A stretch of DNA of 39,232 bases from Patescibacteria group bacterium. GTDB lineage: Bacteria > Patescibacteriota > Minisyncoccia > JAHIHE01 > JAGLIN01. How positions within the stretch are numbered: the first letter of the stretch is position 1; every line of letters begins with the position of its first letter. The translations under genes and the position numbers were made by a program. Shown here piece after piece: positions 14,814 through 22,498 of this stretch. The notes beneath the pieces are model-generated. The model made no database searches. It was not told the origin of the DNA and worked only from the letters and a program-made list of their open reading frames with translations. The stretch spans positions 119,200 through 158,431 of the forward strand of contig JARGGI010000001.1 in NCBI GenBank assembly GCA_029210775.1, written 5' to 3'.

Positions 14814-16592
14814 TTAAATCGTCTTTCCCATCACAACTCCCGCTCCTCTGCTTTCAAAAAGAACAACAGTATTTTTGTTTAGATTATTTTTAACCATTTC
14901 CGCCACTTTTCCAAAATCCTTTTCTAAAACAAACTTACAATCATTTTTGTTTCTCGATTTTTGTTTTTTGTTTCCCATTATATAAGCTACATCACAAACC
15001 TCTCCAATTCTTTCAAATAATTTCTCGTGTACTTTATCACTTTCTTTTCCTAACTCAATAATTCCTGGAAAAACAATCATTTTTTTATAATCTTGATATG
15101 CCTCTTCTAAATAATCCAACGCGGCCAACACGCCATCGGAATTGGCGCTGTAGCTGTCGTTAATAAAAACAGAATTATTTAGGCCGTCCAATTTTTGCAT
15201 CATAAATTTGGTCGGTTTTATTTCTTCCACAGCGCTTTTAATTTCATTCAAATTCATTCCCAAATATTCTGCTGTCATTATAACAGATAAAACATTTTCT
15301 ATATAATGCTTGCCAAGAAGATTAATTTTGAATTTTATAATATCACTGTCATTGTGAGTAGCACCGTAGGACGACGAAGCAATCTCTGAATTTAGTTTTT
15401 CACGCATAGTTTCGAAATTGCTTTGTCGTTCCTCCTCGCAATGACAATTGGAAACGGTCAAATAATCAAATTCTATATAGTCTTGATAAACTTTGATGTT
15501 CTCTATATTATTTAAAGAAAAATATTTTTTATTTATTATTTTTATTTCCTGATTCTTAATTTTTGAATTTATTATCGCCAGCCCATTTTCTGGCAATGCC
15601 TCAATTAATTCAAACTTTGCTTTTGTCGTATTTTTAATTGATCCAAATAAATCAATATGCTGTTCGTTGATGCCTGTTAAAATCCCAATTTCAGGTTTTA
15701 CAATTTCACATATTTGTTTAATTTCCCCTATTTTATACGCTCCCATTTCGCAAATAAAATAATCATATTCATCGCTTACTTTATTTAAAACCGTATACGC
15801 CACGCCAATATTCGTGTTATTATTCCCTTCTGTTTTTACTACTTTATATTTTTGAGATAAGATTGCGTATAAAAATTCTTTTGTGCTCGTCTTACCATAA
15901 CTGCCAGCAATACCAATCACTTTTATCTTTTTTAATCCTTGCATTTTAATAGTTGATTTTTTTATTAATCTTTTTTTTTGAAAATTAAAAAAGGGATTTA
16001 TTGTTAAAATAATTGAAGAAATCACTATAGGATTAACAAGATAAATAAAGAGCATCAATTCAATTCCAGAAACTATACTTTCAACAGGAATTCTTGTTTT
16101 ATTTATTAAAGAAAAAAAACTAATCCAACAAAAAGCAATTAATAAATAAACGGCAATTAATAATAAAAAAATTAATATAACTTTCAAAGTCGGCCTCGGT
16201 CTTAAAAAACTTCTTTTTTTTATTTCTTTAAAAATTTGTAAAAAAGTAATTAGAAAAAATGCTAAAACTATATATAAAATAAATTGAATTTTTGTCATTT
16301 CGAATGAAGCTAAGTGAAGGGAAAAATCTAAGAAATCAACTATATTATCAGATTTCTCGCCTACGGCTCTAAATGACAGTTTTTGAGCAATTTGATTAAT
16401 ATACAGGAAAACAAATATAATAATCGCTGAAATATAAAACAAATTATTTTGCAATATATTTTTATCCTCCTTTAAAGATGATATCATTCTATCAATTCTA
16501 TATTCCTTTACCTGCCACAGCCAAATAAAAGACAAACTATCACGGAGAAGTTTGATGAAAAATAATATTAGGATTATTAGAATTATTGACAT
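14814..16592 (-). CDS. murF: MurF-like Mur ligase with N-terminal membrane domain and two repeat-derived inserts
   Basis: 592 residues. Residues 1-205 carry about five hydrophobic segments. The Mur ligase part begins near 222, with P-loop GIAGSYGKTSTK (227-238), the carbamoyl-Lys region ending NTTKAKFELIEA, and NDSYSANSDGVLAALDYL (478-495), the counterpart of DDSYNANP in MurF. MurF adds D-Ala-D-Ala to UDP-MurNAc-tripeptide; membrane-fused versions are, to my memory, common in CPR. Residues about 71-100 and 382-415 are encoded by two palindromic repeats (16293-16378 and 15347-15446) and have no counterpart in other Mur ligases. The frame is preserved through both, and the P-loop and other motifs remain intact, so the enzyme is probably functional. 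Confidence 0.85.
   Translation of the reverse strand: MSIILIILILFFIKLLRDSLSFIWLWQVKEYRIDRMISSLKEDKNILQNNLFYISAIIIFVFLYINQIAQKLSFRAVGEKSDNIVDFLDFSLHLASFEMTKIQFILYIVLAFFLITFLQIFKEIKKRSFLRPRPTLKVILIFLLLIAVYLLIAFCWISFFSLINKTRIPVESIVSGIELMLFIYLVNPIVISSIILTINPFFNFQKKRLIKKSTIKMQGLKKIKVIGIAGSYGKTSTKEFLYAILSQKYKVVKTEGNNNTNIGVAYTVLNKVSDEYDYFICEMGAYKIGEIKQICEIVKPEIGILTGINEQHIDLFGSIKNTTKAKFELIEALPENGLAIINSKIKNQEIKIINKKYFSLNNIENIKVYQDYIEFDYLTVSNCHCEEERQSNFETMREKLNSEIASSSYGATHNDSDIIKFKINLLGKHYIENVLSVIMTAEYLGMNLNEIKSAVEEIKPTKFMMQKLDGLNNSVFINDSYSANSDGVLAALDYLEEAYQDYKKMIVFPGIIELGKESDKVHEKLFERIGEVCDVAYIMGNKKQKSRNKNDCKFVLEKDFGKVAEMVKNNLNKNTVVLFESRGAGVVMGKTI
15347..15446. repeat. Palindromic repeat (type 1) inserted in frame in murF
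   Basis: The 100-bp element has ends TGTCATTG and CAATGACA and inner arms GGACGACGAAGCAATCTC and GAAATTGCTTTGTCGTTCC. On the murF strand it encodes CHCEEERQSNFETM followed by about 20 more residues (382-415 of MurF). It is closely similar to the intergenic copies at 14708-14805 and 26440-26565 and to the uppP copy at 27810-27914. Confidence 0.9.
16293..16378. repeat. Palindromic repeat (type 2) inserted in frame in murF
   Basis: The 86-bp element has ends TGTCATTT and AAATGACA, with inner segments AAATCTAAGAAATC and AGATTTCTCGCC. It differs from the type 1 core (GAAGCAATCTC/GATTGCTTCG) and resembles the other common bacterial repeat of the form TGTCATTTCGAA...AAATGACA. It encodes residues about 71-100 of MurF, including LSFRAVGEKSDN, in a loop between two membrane helices. 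Confidence 0.8.
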
Positions 16593-16606
16593 TTTGATTT
16601 TGTTTG

Positions 16607-16744
16607 CTAAATAAGTTTTGGAAGTCTTGAAACGACAGAAAGTAAAAAATTGTTGATTATCGGTATTATAATATTCATACTATTTGTTATTAAAAATTTT
16701 ATAACGTCTGTGTGAATATAATTTTTATGGTGATCTAGTTTCAA
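16607..16744 (-). CDS. Possible 45-residue membrane peptide between hydrolase gene and murF
   Basis: A TTG-initiated frame starts 4 bases after the hydrolase stop (16749) and runs 45 codons to TAG, ending 14 bp before the murF ATG. The peptide contains one hydrophobic stretch, MNIIIPIINNFLLSVV (residues 23-38). It fills an otherwise empty 156-bp gap on the same strand as its neighbours. There is no Shine-Dalgarno and no homologue known to me, and open frames of this size can occur by chance in AT-rich DNA. Confidence 0.2.
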   Translation of the reverse strand: MKLDHHKNYIHTDVIKFLITNSMNIIIPIINNFLLSVVSRLPKLI

Positions 16745-16748
16745 AATA

Positions 16749-17657
16749 TCAAGCGTCATTTTTTATAAACTCTTTAATAAAGTTCACAAACTCCTCTGGT
16801 TTTTGATACGGCAAACTATGATTAGCGTCATTAATAACAATCAATTTAGAATTTTCAATTTTTTCATTCATAATCTTTCCATCAGATAGTGGCGTTGAAT
16901 TATCAAATCTTCCCCAAATAAGAAGCGTTGGGGTTTTTATTTTTTCTAAAATAAGCGTCAAGTCTTCCGCTAAAACATTTTTCATAATCTCTTTCATTCT
17001 CGGACTAGCCTGATTATAGTCTTTTTCTCTTGCTAGTTTATATATAATTTTCCGAGCGTATTTTTGAAATTTTTTTATAATAGGCAAAGAAAAAATATTC
17101 TTACCCCTTTTTGCCAAAAAATAAAAAACTTTTTGTTTAAAAGTCAATCTATGTTTTATTCCTGCCGCACCTGTTAAAATTAGTTTATCAATTTTTTCTG
17201 GATATTTCATCGCGTATTTAATCGCAATTCTTCCGCCAAATGAATGACCAATTAAATTGATTTGCTTTTTATGATCCGAATTAGAATTTGAAACTGAACT
17301 AAATCCTCCATTCATTATTTTTTTTATATTTGTTTTTTTTAGAATATTTTTTAATAACTCAAAACCTCTATCTTGTGTTGAACTTCTTATAAACTTATCA
17401 ACAAATTCAACATAATTATCTAAATTCCAATTTTCATTTGGCTCATCGCTTTTTCCAAACCCTGGAAGATCTGGAACAATGATTTTCAAGTCAGTATTTT
17501 CCTTTGACATTATTTCTATAAGTTTTAGATATTTATCAGAATTAATCCCCCATCCATGCAACAAAACAATCTGGATGCTCCCACTCCCAATTTGTTTATA
17601 ACTCACATTCAAGTCGTCTATTTTTATTTGTTTTTTTTGGGTATTGACAGATTGCAT
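16749..17657 (-). CDS. Alpha/beta-fold hydrolase
   Basis: 302 residues with the full catalytic set. The oxyanion motif is LLHGWGINSDKY (32-43), the nucleophile Ser139 is in LIGHSFGGRIA, Asp252 is in LIWGRFDNSTPL, and His280 is in NDANHSLPYQKPEEF. VPDLPGFGKS (61-70) is the usual strand-loop. Residues about 91-130 form a Ser/Asn/Lys-rich insertion before the nucleophile elbow that is longer than in typical family members. A cap domain lies at about 168-235. The substrate is unknown: these proteins may be esterases, lipases, peptidases or C-C hydrolases. It lies upstream of murF on the same strand, 156 bp apart. Confidence 0.88.
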   Translation of the reverse strand: MQSVNTQKKQIKIDDLNVSYKQIGSGSIQIVLLHGWGINSDKYLKLIEIMSKENTDLKIIVPDLPGFGKSDEPNENWNLDNYVEFVDKFIRSSTQDRGFELLKNILKKTNIKKIMNGGFSSVSNSNSDHKKQINLIGHSFGGRIAIKYAMKYPEKIDKLILTGAAGIKHRLTFKQKVFYFLAKRGKNIFSLPIIKKFQKYARKIIYKLAREKDYNQASPRMKEIMKNVLAEDLTLILEKIKTPTLLIWGRFDNSTPLSDGKIMNEKIENSKLIVINDANHSLPYQKPEEFVNFIKEFIKNDA

Positions 17658-17695
17658 TTTTTTGTTTTCTATTTAAAAAAATTAAAGGAATAATC

Positions 17696-17992
17696 TTGAG
17701 TTATAATATCACGAAACTGATTGTTATTAACGCCAATATTGATGACATCATAAATAGTTTGAAAAAAAAAGAAGGAGCTTTTTCAACAACTAGAATTAAA
17801 AATGAATCTGGGAAATTCGTTTCTAATTTTTAGTAGAAATAACATTGATAGAGAGAATAGAAGGTGAAGATAAAAAAATACAATGGTATATAGAAGGCTT
17901 TATTCCGGATCTACAAAAGAATTATATCAATGTTGTTCTATATCGCCTCAAATCTTGGCGATACGAACGGAATAATTGAGATAGAAGTGTAA
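17696..17992 (+). pseudogene. Frameshifted relic of a small gene of unknown function
   Basis: The 355-bp gap between the hydrolase and serS genes holds a decayed plus-strand gene. A TTG at 17696, preceded by AAAGGAA, opens a frame reading ITKLIVINANIDDIINSLKK that stops at 17831 just after VSNF. Adding one T in the T-run at 17827-17831 restores VEITLIERIEGEDKKIQWYI and IEGFIPDLQKNYINVVLYRL. Dropping one base near 17947 then gives SNLGDTNGIIEIEV and a TAA at 17990. The two shifts compensate, so the parent was about 98 residues. Sequencing error is an alternative to true decay. No family is recognised. Confidence 0.55.
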
Positions 17993-18012
17993 TATTTACT
18001 ATAACTTCTTTT

Positions 18013-19317
18013 TTATCCAATCTTCTCTTTTCCAACCCATTTTCTTAAAACTTTTGGCACCACAATCGTGCCATCTTTTTGTTGGTAGTTCTCTAAAATA
18101 GAAATTAAAGGACGAACACTTGGAAGCGCGGTATTATTAAGCATATAAACAAATTTTTTATTTCCATCTTTGTCGTTATATTTCACATTTAACCTTCTTG
18201 ATTGCCAATCTAAAAAATTTGAAGCTGAGCCAGTTTCGCCATAGCTGTTTCGGCTTGGCATCCATGCTTCTAAATCAAACATTTTATATTTCCCCGCACT
18301 CATATCACCAGTACAAATTTGCAAGACGCGATAGGGTAACCCTAAATCTTGGTGAAGCTCTTTTGATATCTCCACCATCTCTTCTTGTAGCTTGTCTGAT
18401 TCTTGAACATCAGCTTTAGAGATACAAACTTGCTCCACTTTCATAAATTCATGAACTCGATAAATTCCCTTTGTATCTTTTCCGTAGCTTCCGATTTCAC
18501 TTCGGTAACATTGTGAAAATCCGCATAATTTCATTGGCAAATCTTTTTCATCAAGAATTTCATTGGCATAATATGCCAATAGAGATGGCTCTGAGGTTCC
18601 AGCTAAAAACTTATTTTCTTTTTTCACGCTTCCGTCAGCAAGAATTTCGTAATTAGCAATTTTATAAATCTCATCAACCTCTGGATTATATTCTTTGCCT
18701 GAAAAATAGCCACTACCAAAAAGGGCAAATTCTCTGATTAATGTAGGCGGAATCATTGGCTTAAATCCTTTAGCAATAAGTTTTTCCAAAGCATACATCA
18801 TAAGACCCATTTGGAGCATCACCGCTTCATTTTTCACATAATAACCTCTGTAACCCGCAACTTTTGTTCCTCTTTCTATATCCAAAAGATCTAAATTTTC
18901 CGCCAGTTCAATATAATTTTTTGGCTCAAAATCAAATTTAGTCGGTTCTCCCCATTTATAAACTTCCACATTGTCTTTTTCGTTTTTTCCAATTGGAGTG
19001 TCAGATGATGGAATTGTTGGAACTTTTACCATCAAATCAAAATACTCTTTATCTATTTTTTTAAATTCTTCTTCTGCTTCTAAAGATTTTATTTTGAGTT
19101 TTTTCCCTTCTTTAATTTGTTTCGCTGTCGGTTTTTTTCCTTTAGCGTTTTTAGCTAATTTATTTCTCTCTGCTTGTAATTCATCAAATTTTAAAGTAAG
19201 TTCTCTTCTTTTTTCATCAATTTTAAGAAGTTTATCAATATTAATTTTGACATTCTTGTTTTTAACCGCTTCTTTCACAACCTCCGGATTTTCTCTAATA
19301 AATTTTATATTTAACAT
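18013..19317 (-). CDS. serS: Seryl-tRNA synthetase
   Basis: 434 residues, usual size. Residues 1-110 form the long antiparallel coiled-coil arm that grips the tRNA-Ser variable arm (LNIKFIRENPEVVKEAVKNK at the start). The class II core follows, with motif 2 around CYRSEIGSYGKDTKGIYRVH and motif 3 around NNTALPSVRPLISILENYQQ, where the Arg contacts ATP. The more usual motif 3 sequence is GTALAVGRTL, so GT and VGRT are replaced here by NT and SVRP. ETGSASNFLDWQSRRL is the SerS-specific segment. The enzyme charges tRNA-Ser (and tRNA-Sec where present). It lies 9 bp after lysS and is probably co-transcribed with it. Confidence 0.95.
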   Translation of the reverse strand: MLNIKFIRENPEVVKEAVKNKNVKINIDKLLKIDEKRRELTLKFDELQAERNKLAKNAKGKKPTAKQIKEGKKLKIKSLEAEEEFKKIDKEYFDLMVKVPTIPSSDTPIGKNEKDNVEVYKWGEPTKFDFEPKNYIELAENLDLLDIERGTKVAGYRGYYVKNEAVMLQMGLMMYALEKLIAKGFKPMIPPTLIREFALFGSGYFSGKEYNPEVDEIYKIANYEILADGSVKKENKFLAGTSEPSLLAYYANEILDEKDLPMKLCGFSQCYRSEIGSYGKDTKGIYRVHEFMKVEQVCISKADVQESDKLQEEMVEISKELHQDLGLPYRVLQICTGDMSAGKYKMFDLEAWMPSRNSYGETGSASNFLDWQSRRLNVKYNDKDGNKKFVYMLNNTALPSVRPLISILENYQQKDGTIVVPKVLRKWVGKEKIG

Positions 19318-19326
19318 ATATTTAAA

Positions 19327-20802
19327 TTATTTTTTAGATTTTATATCTTTCGGTCGCATTGTTGGGAAAAAAACAACATCTCTGATACTTTCTTGATTTG
19401 ATAAAATCATAAAAAGTCTATCAATTCCAACGCCAAATCCAGCTGTTGGTGGCATTCCATATTCAAGTGCTTCAACAAAGTCTTCATCCATCATTTGTGC
19501 TTCATCGTCACCTTCAGCACGAAGTTTATCTTGCATTTCAAATCTTTCTTTTTGGTCAATTGGATCATTAAGTTCTGAAAAGCCATTTCCAACTTCAGCA
19601 GTGGCGATAAGAACTTGCATTCTTTGAACCTTCGTTTTATCATCGTCTTTTTTCTTAGCCAGAGGTGAAATATCAAGTGGCTGATTAATAAGAAAAGATG
19701 GTTGAATAATTTTTGGCCTGACTAGTTTTTTATAGAGTTGGTCAATTAATCTGCCTCTACCAGCCCTTGGATCAACCTTGATTCCTTTTTCTTTGACAAT
19801 CTTTTGCATATCTTCTTTTGTCGGATATAAATCAATATCCACTCCAGATTTTTGTAAAACAACTTCACGATAATCAATTCTGGGCCAAGGTGCTTTGAAA
19901 TTCAAAATAGTATTTTGATATGGAATTTCCAAAGTGCCGAAAGTTTTTTTAATTATATTTATATAGAAATTTTCAACAAATTTCATTAGGTCTTCATAGT
20001 CTGCATATGCCCAATAAAATTCTAGCATAGTAAATTCTTGAAGATGTTGAGGACTCATTCCTTCATTTCTAAACACCTTTCCTATTTCATAAATTTTTTC
20101 AAAACCACCAACCATTAATCTTTTTAGATGCAATTCAAGAGATATTCGAAGATATAAATCAATATCAAGTTTATTATGATGAGTTATAAACGGCTCAGCA
20201 TCAGCTCCACCTGGAATAGCTTCGAGAACTGGAGTTTCAACCTCAGTATATTCGTTTGAATTTAAATATTCTCTGATGTTGTTTATAAATTCAGTTCTTT
20301 TAAAAAACATTTTTTTGACATCACTGTTCATTATCAAATCAAGGTGTCGTTTTCTGTATCTGACTTCCTCGTCTTTTAGTCCATGCCATTTTTCCGGAAA
20401 GGGCAACAAAGATTTTGTCAGAATTTTATAGTTATTTACTTTTAATGTTTGCTCACCTTTTTTTGTCTTGAATAAAATACCTTCTGCTTGAATAAAATCT
20501 CCAACATCTAAATTTTTAATCATCATATATAAATCATTTCCAACATCATTTTTTCTAAAAAAAAGTTGAATTTGTGAAGACTGATCTTCAATGTTGGAAA
20601 AAGTTAATGCTCCATGAGCTCGTATTGTTTTGATTCTTCCAGCTAAAACTATCTTTTCTTCAGATTTAGAAAGTTTGTCAAAATCATCAATTGCATTTTT
20701 TATATTGTGGGTTCTATTTGATTTTGCCGGGTATGGATTAATTCCAGACTTTTTAATATTATCAAGTTTATCAAGTCTTGCTTGCTTTAATTCGTTAATC
20801 AT
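19327..20802 (-). CDS. lysS: Lysyl-tRNA synthetase, class II
   Basis: 491 residues. The N-terminal OB-fold anticodon domain (about 45-150) contains VLAGRIKTIRAHGALTFSNI. Class II motif 2 is EIGKVFRNEGMSPQHLQEFT, followed by MLEFYWAYADYEDL; motif 3 is FGVGIDRLFMILSNQESIRD. RRHLDLIMN and EVETPVLEAIPGGADAEPF are LysRS-II signatures. It charges tRNA-Lys. It is first in a two-gene unit with serS and has its own well-formed promoter at 20879-20907. A perfect 16-bp palindrome lies in the leader. The start ATGATTAAC has no Shine-Dalgarno; a nearby ATG at 20811 is out of frame. Confidence 0.96.
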   Translation of the reverse strand: MINELKQARLDKLDNIKKSGINPYPAKSNRTHNIKNAIDDFDKLSKSEEKIVLAGRIKTIRAHGALTFSNIEDQSSQIQLFFRKNDVGNDLYMMIKNLDVGDFIQAEGILFKTKKGEQTLKVNNYKILTKSLLPFPEKWHGLKDEEVRYRKRHLDLIMNSDVKKMFFKRTEFINNIREYLNSNEYTEVETPVLEAIPGGADAEPFITHHNKLDIDLYLRISLELHLKRLMVGGFEKIYEIGKVFRNEGMSPQHLQEFTMLEFYWAYADYEDLMKFVENFYINIIKKTFGTLEIPYQNTILNFKAPWPRIDYREVVLQKSGVDIDLYPTKEDMQKIVKEKGIKVDPRAGRGRLIDQLYKKLVRPKIIQPSFLINQPLDISPLAKKKDDDKTKVQRMQVLIATAEVGNGFSELNDPIDQKERFEMQDKLRAEGDDEAQMMDEDFVEALEYGMPPTAGFGVGIDRLFMILSNQESIRDVVFFPTMRPKDIKSKK

Positions 20803-20838
20803 TGTTTCATTTTAGGTTTATTTAAAATACTCAAAATA

Positions 20839-20854
20839 GACATTTATAAATGTC
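20839..20854. repeat. Perfect 16-bp palindrome in the lysS leader
   Basis: GACATTTATAAATGTC reads the same on both strands. It lies between the lysS promoter (predicted start near 20872) and the start codon at 20802, a position suited to an operator or an RNA hairpin. No regulator is identified. Confidence 0.5.
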
Positions 20855-20878
20855 ATTTTTCAACAGAATTCTATATAA

Positions 20879-20907
20879 ATAATACTATTTAAAGCGAAAT
20901 AAGTCAA
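20879..20907 (-). promoter_or_regulatory. Promoter of lysS-serS
   Basis: On the minus strand TTGACT (20902-20907) is followed after exactly 17 bp by TATTAT (20879-20884). The predicted start near 20872 gives a leader of about 70 bases. Confidence 0.65.
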
Positions 20908-20912
20908 AACTT

Positions 20913-20943
20913 AAAAAAAGCAGAAATAAAATCTGCTTTTTTT
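20913..20943 (-). terminator. Intrinsic terminator of greA
   Basis: AAAAAAAGCAGA (20913-20924) pairs with TCTGCTTTTTT (20932-20942) across a loop of about 7 bases. On the minus strand the hairpin ends in a T-run, as expected for termination about 18 bp after the greA stop codon. Confidence 0.75.
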
Positions 20944-20960
20944 GTGAAAAATATATTTTA

Positions 20961-21419
20961 TTACGAAATGTTTAAAATCAAATATTCAACCTTTCCTTTT
21001 GGTGTTTCAACCTCAACCTTGTCTTTTACTTTATGTCCAAGAAATGAAGATGCAAGAGGCGTTTCGTTTGAAATTTTTCCTTCAGAAGGATTTGCTTCGT
21101 TTGAGCCAACTATTGTAAAAGTTCTTTCTCCTTTACCATTTCTAATTTTGATTGTGGATCCAATATTCACAACATCAGATTTGTGATTATTGTTGATTGT
21201 CTGAGCATTCTTTATTGTTTCTTCAATTTCTGCAATTTTTCCTTCATTAAGGGCCTGTTGTTCTTTTGATTCAGAATATTCAGCATTCTCACTTAAATCT
21301 CCAAGTTCTTTTGCATCTTGAATTCTTCGAGAAATTTCCTGTCTCTTAGTCGTTTTTAGAAAAATAAGTTCTTCTTTCAATTTTTTTAAACCCTCTTTTG
21401 TTATAAATTGCTTTGTCAT
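20961..21419 (-). CDS. greA: Transcription elongation factor GreA
   Basis: 152 residues, close to the usual 158. The N-terminal coiled coil (1-75) contains FITKEGLKKLKEELIFLKTT and the tip motif DAKELGDLSENAEYSESKEQ, whose acidic residues (DLSENAEY) stimulate transcript cleavage by RNA polymerase. The C-terminal FKBP-like domain contains SNEANPSEGKISNETPLASS and ending VEVETPKGKVEYLILNI. GreA rescues backtracked polymerase. It has its own promoter (21478-21505) and terminator, so it is probably monocistronic. Confidence 0.97.
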   Translation of the reverse strand: MTKQFITKEGLKKLKEELIFLKTTKRQEISRRIQDAKELGDLSENAEYSESKEQQALNEGKIAEIEETIKNAQTINNNHKSDVVNIGSTIKIRNGKGERTFTIVGSNEANPSEGKISNETPLASSFLGHKVKDKVEVETPKGKVEYLILNIS

Positions 21420-21477
21420 TTTTTTGTTTTATCAATTAAAAAGGCCCCGAAATCATGTGGGCAAAATTATTAGGCTT

Positions 21478-21505
21478 ATAATATCACATCAAAACTTTAT
21501 GTCAA
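21478..21505 (-). promoter_or_regulatory. Promoter and leader of greA
   Basis: On the minus strand a consensus TTGACA (21500-21505) is followed after 16 bp by TATTAT (21478-21483). The leader of about 50 bases contains GCCC and GGGC segments (about 21443-21462) that can form a short hairpin followed by a T-run. That could be a weak attenuator, but the stem is only about 4 bp. Confidence 0.65.
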
Positions 21506-21553
21506 TAGTCAATAAATTGGCTGTAATTAAGTAAAATATAATAAATATTTATA

Positions 21554-22426
21554 TTAAATTTCTGAATTTATATCAATTTTGTTTCTAATTATTTTCATTT
21601 TTTCAAGTGATTCCGAAAAGACAGATGTTTTCTTTTTTAAGTTAATTGGGATTTTTTCAGTATTTTTTAATTTCTCATTTTGATTTTCCAAAGATTCTAT
21701 TAGTATATCAAAAATATTCAATTCAATATCTGAAATAGCATCTATAGAATTTATATCCATGCCTGATAAAACCTTTTCAAAATTTTTTTCGGAAATTTGC
21801 AATAAATATATTGGTATGTTTCTGATGTGCTTATTTATGAGTTTACCATCTATAAGTTCTAAACCATCTTCAATAAAAGCTCCACCGAATTTTTGATTAA
21901 TTGTAGTTAGTTTTTTTAATTTTTCTAAATATCTAGATTCTTCTGTATCGGTTTCAACATCATCAATAGTACAAACAACTTCTCCTGATTTTTTGTCGAT
22001 AATAATTGTATCAATACTATGATGGATATCATCGTTTTGTGAAGAATGAATAACTATGAAATCTTTACCTAATATTTTATTTAAGATGACTAATGAAATT
22101 TTTTCCCATATTATTCCTTTGTTTGTTTCTTTTCTTTTGATAAATTCGTTATAAGACTCATATTCCTTTTTCCATAAATCTAATTTTTGATAATATTCTT
22201 CTTGCTTTTCCTTGCCACCCATTTCTTGACTAAAGCCCTTTATGCTTCCATCTTCATTAATAATATCGGTACCAAATTCATTATTAAATTTTTGATAAAT
22301 TTGCTTTAATAATCCATTAATACCATTAATGGATTCTTGTTCATTTCTATTTTTAGCTGTAAATTTACTTCGGAGATTTTCAAAATAATTATCTGATTGT
22401 GTTTCTGGGGTTTTAAATTCTCGCAT
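21554..22426 (-). CDS. Unknown protein, possibly nuclease-like fold
   Basis: 290 residues, soluble, acidic, with no signal peptide. Residues 1-90 are polar and helical (GLLKQIYQKFNNEFGTDI). The central region contains GIIWEKISLVILNKILGKDF and IHHSIDTIIIDKKSGEVVCT followed by IDDVETDTEESRYLEKLKKL. The pattern of an alpha helix, then Asp in a beta hairpin, then VVCTIDDV recalls the PD-(D/E)XK nuclease core, but the motif Lys is not evident, so this is only a weak resemblance. The 3' part is helical and charged. I do not recognise the family. It diverges from the 55-residue gene at 22499. Confidence 0.55.
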   Translation of the reverse strand: MREFKTPETQSDNYFENLRSKFTAKNRNEQESINGINGLLKQIYQKFNNEFGTDIINEDGSIKGFSQEMGGKEKQEEYYQKLDLWKKEYESYNEFIKRKETNKGIIWEKISLVILNKILGKDFIVIHSSQNDDIHHSIDTIIIDKKSGEVVCTIDDVETDTEESRYLEKLKKLTTINQKFGGAFIEDGLELIDGKLINKHIRNIPIYLLQISEKNFEKVLSGMDINSIDAISDIELNIFDILIESLENQNEKLKNTEKIPINLKKKTSVFSESLEKMKIIRNKIDINSEI

Positions 22427-22444
22427 AATTTTAATTAATTTTTT

Positions 22445-22473
22445 TTGACAATATCTAAATAATTTTATATTCT
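22445..22473 (+). promoter_or_regulatory. Promoter of the 55-residue coiled-coil gene
   Basis: TTGACA (22445-22450) and TATTCT (22468-22473) are spaced by exactly 17 bp. The predicted start near 22480 leaves a short leader containing the GGAGGTGG Shine-Dalgarno. Confidence 0.65.
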
Positions 22474-22498
22474 AAAATTGATTAATGGAGGTGGCATA

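Noticed and set aside
21443-21462. Hairpin in the greA leader considered as a riboswitch or attenuator.
   Set aside because: The stem is only about 4 bp, and no known riboswitch core is visible.
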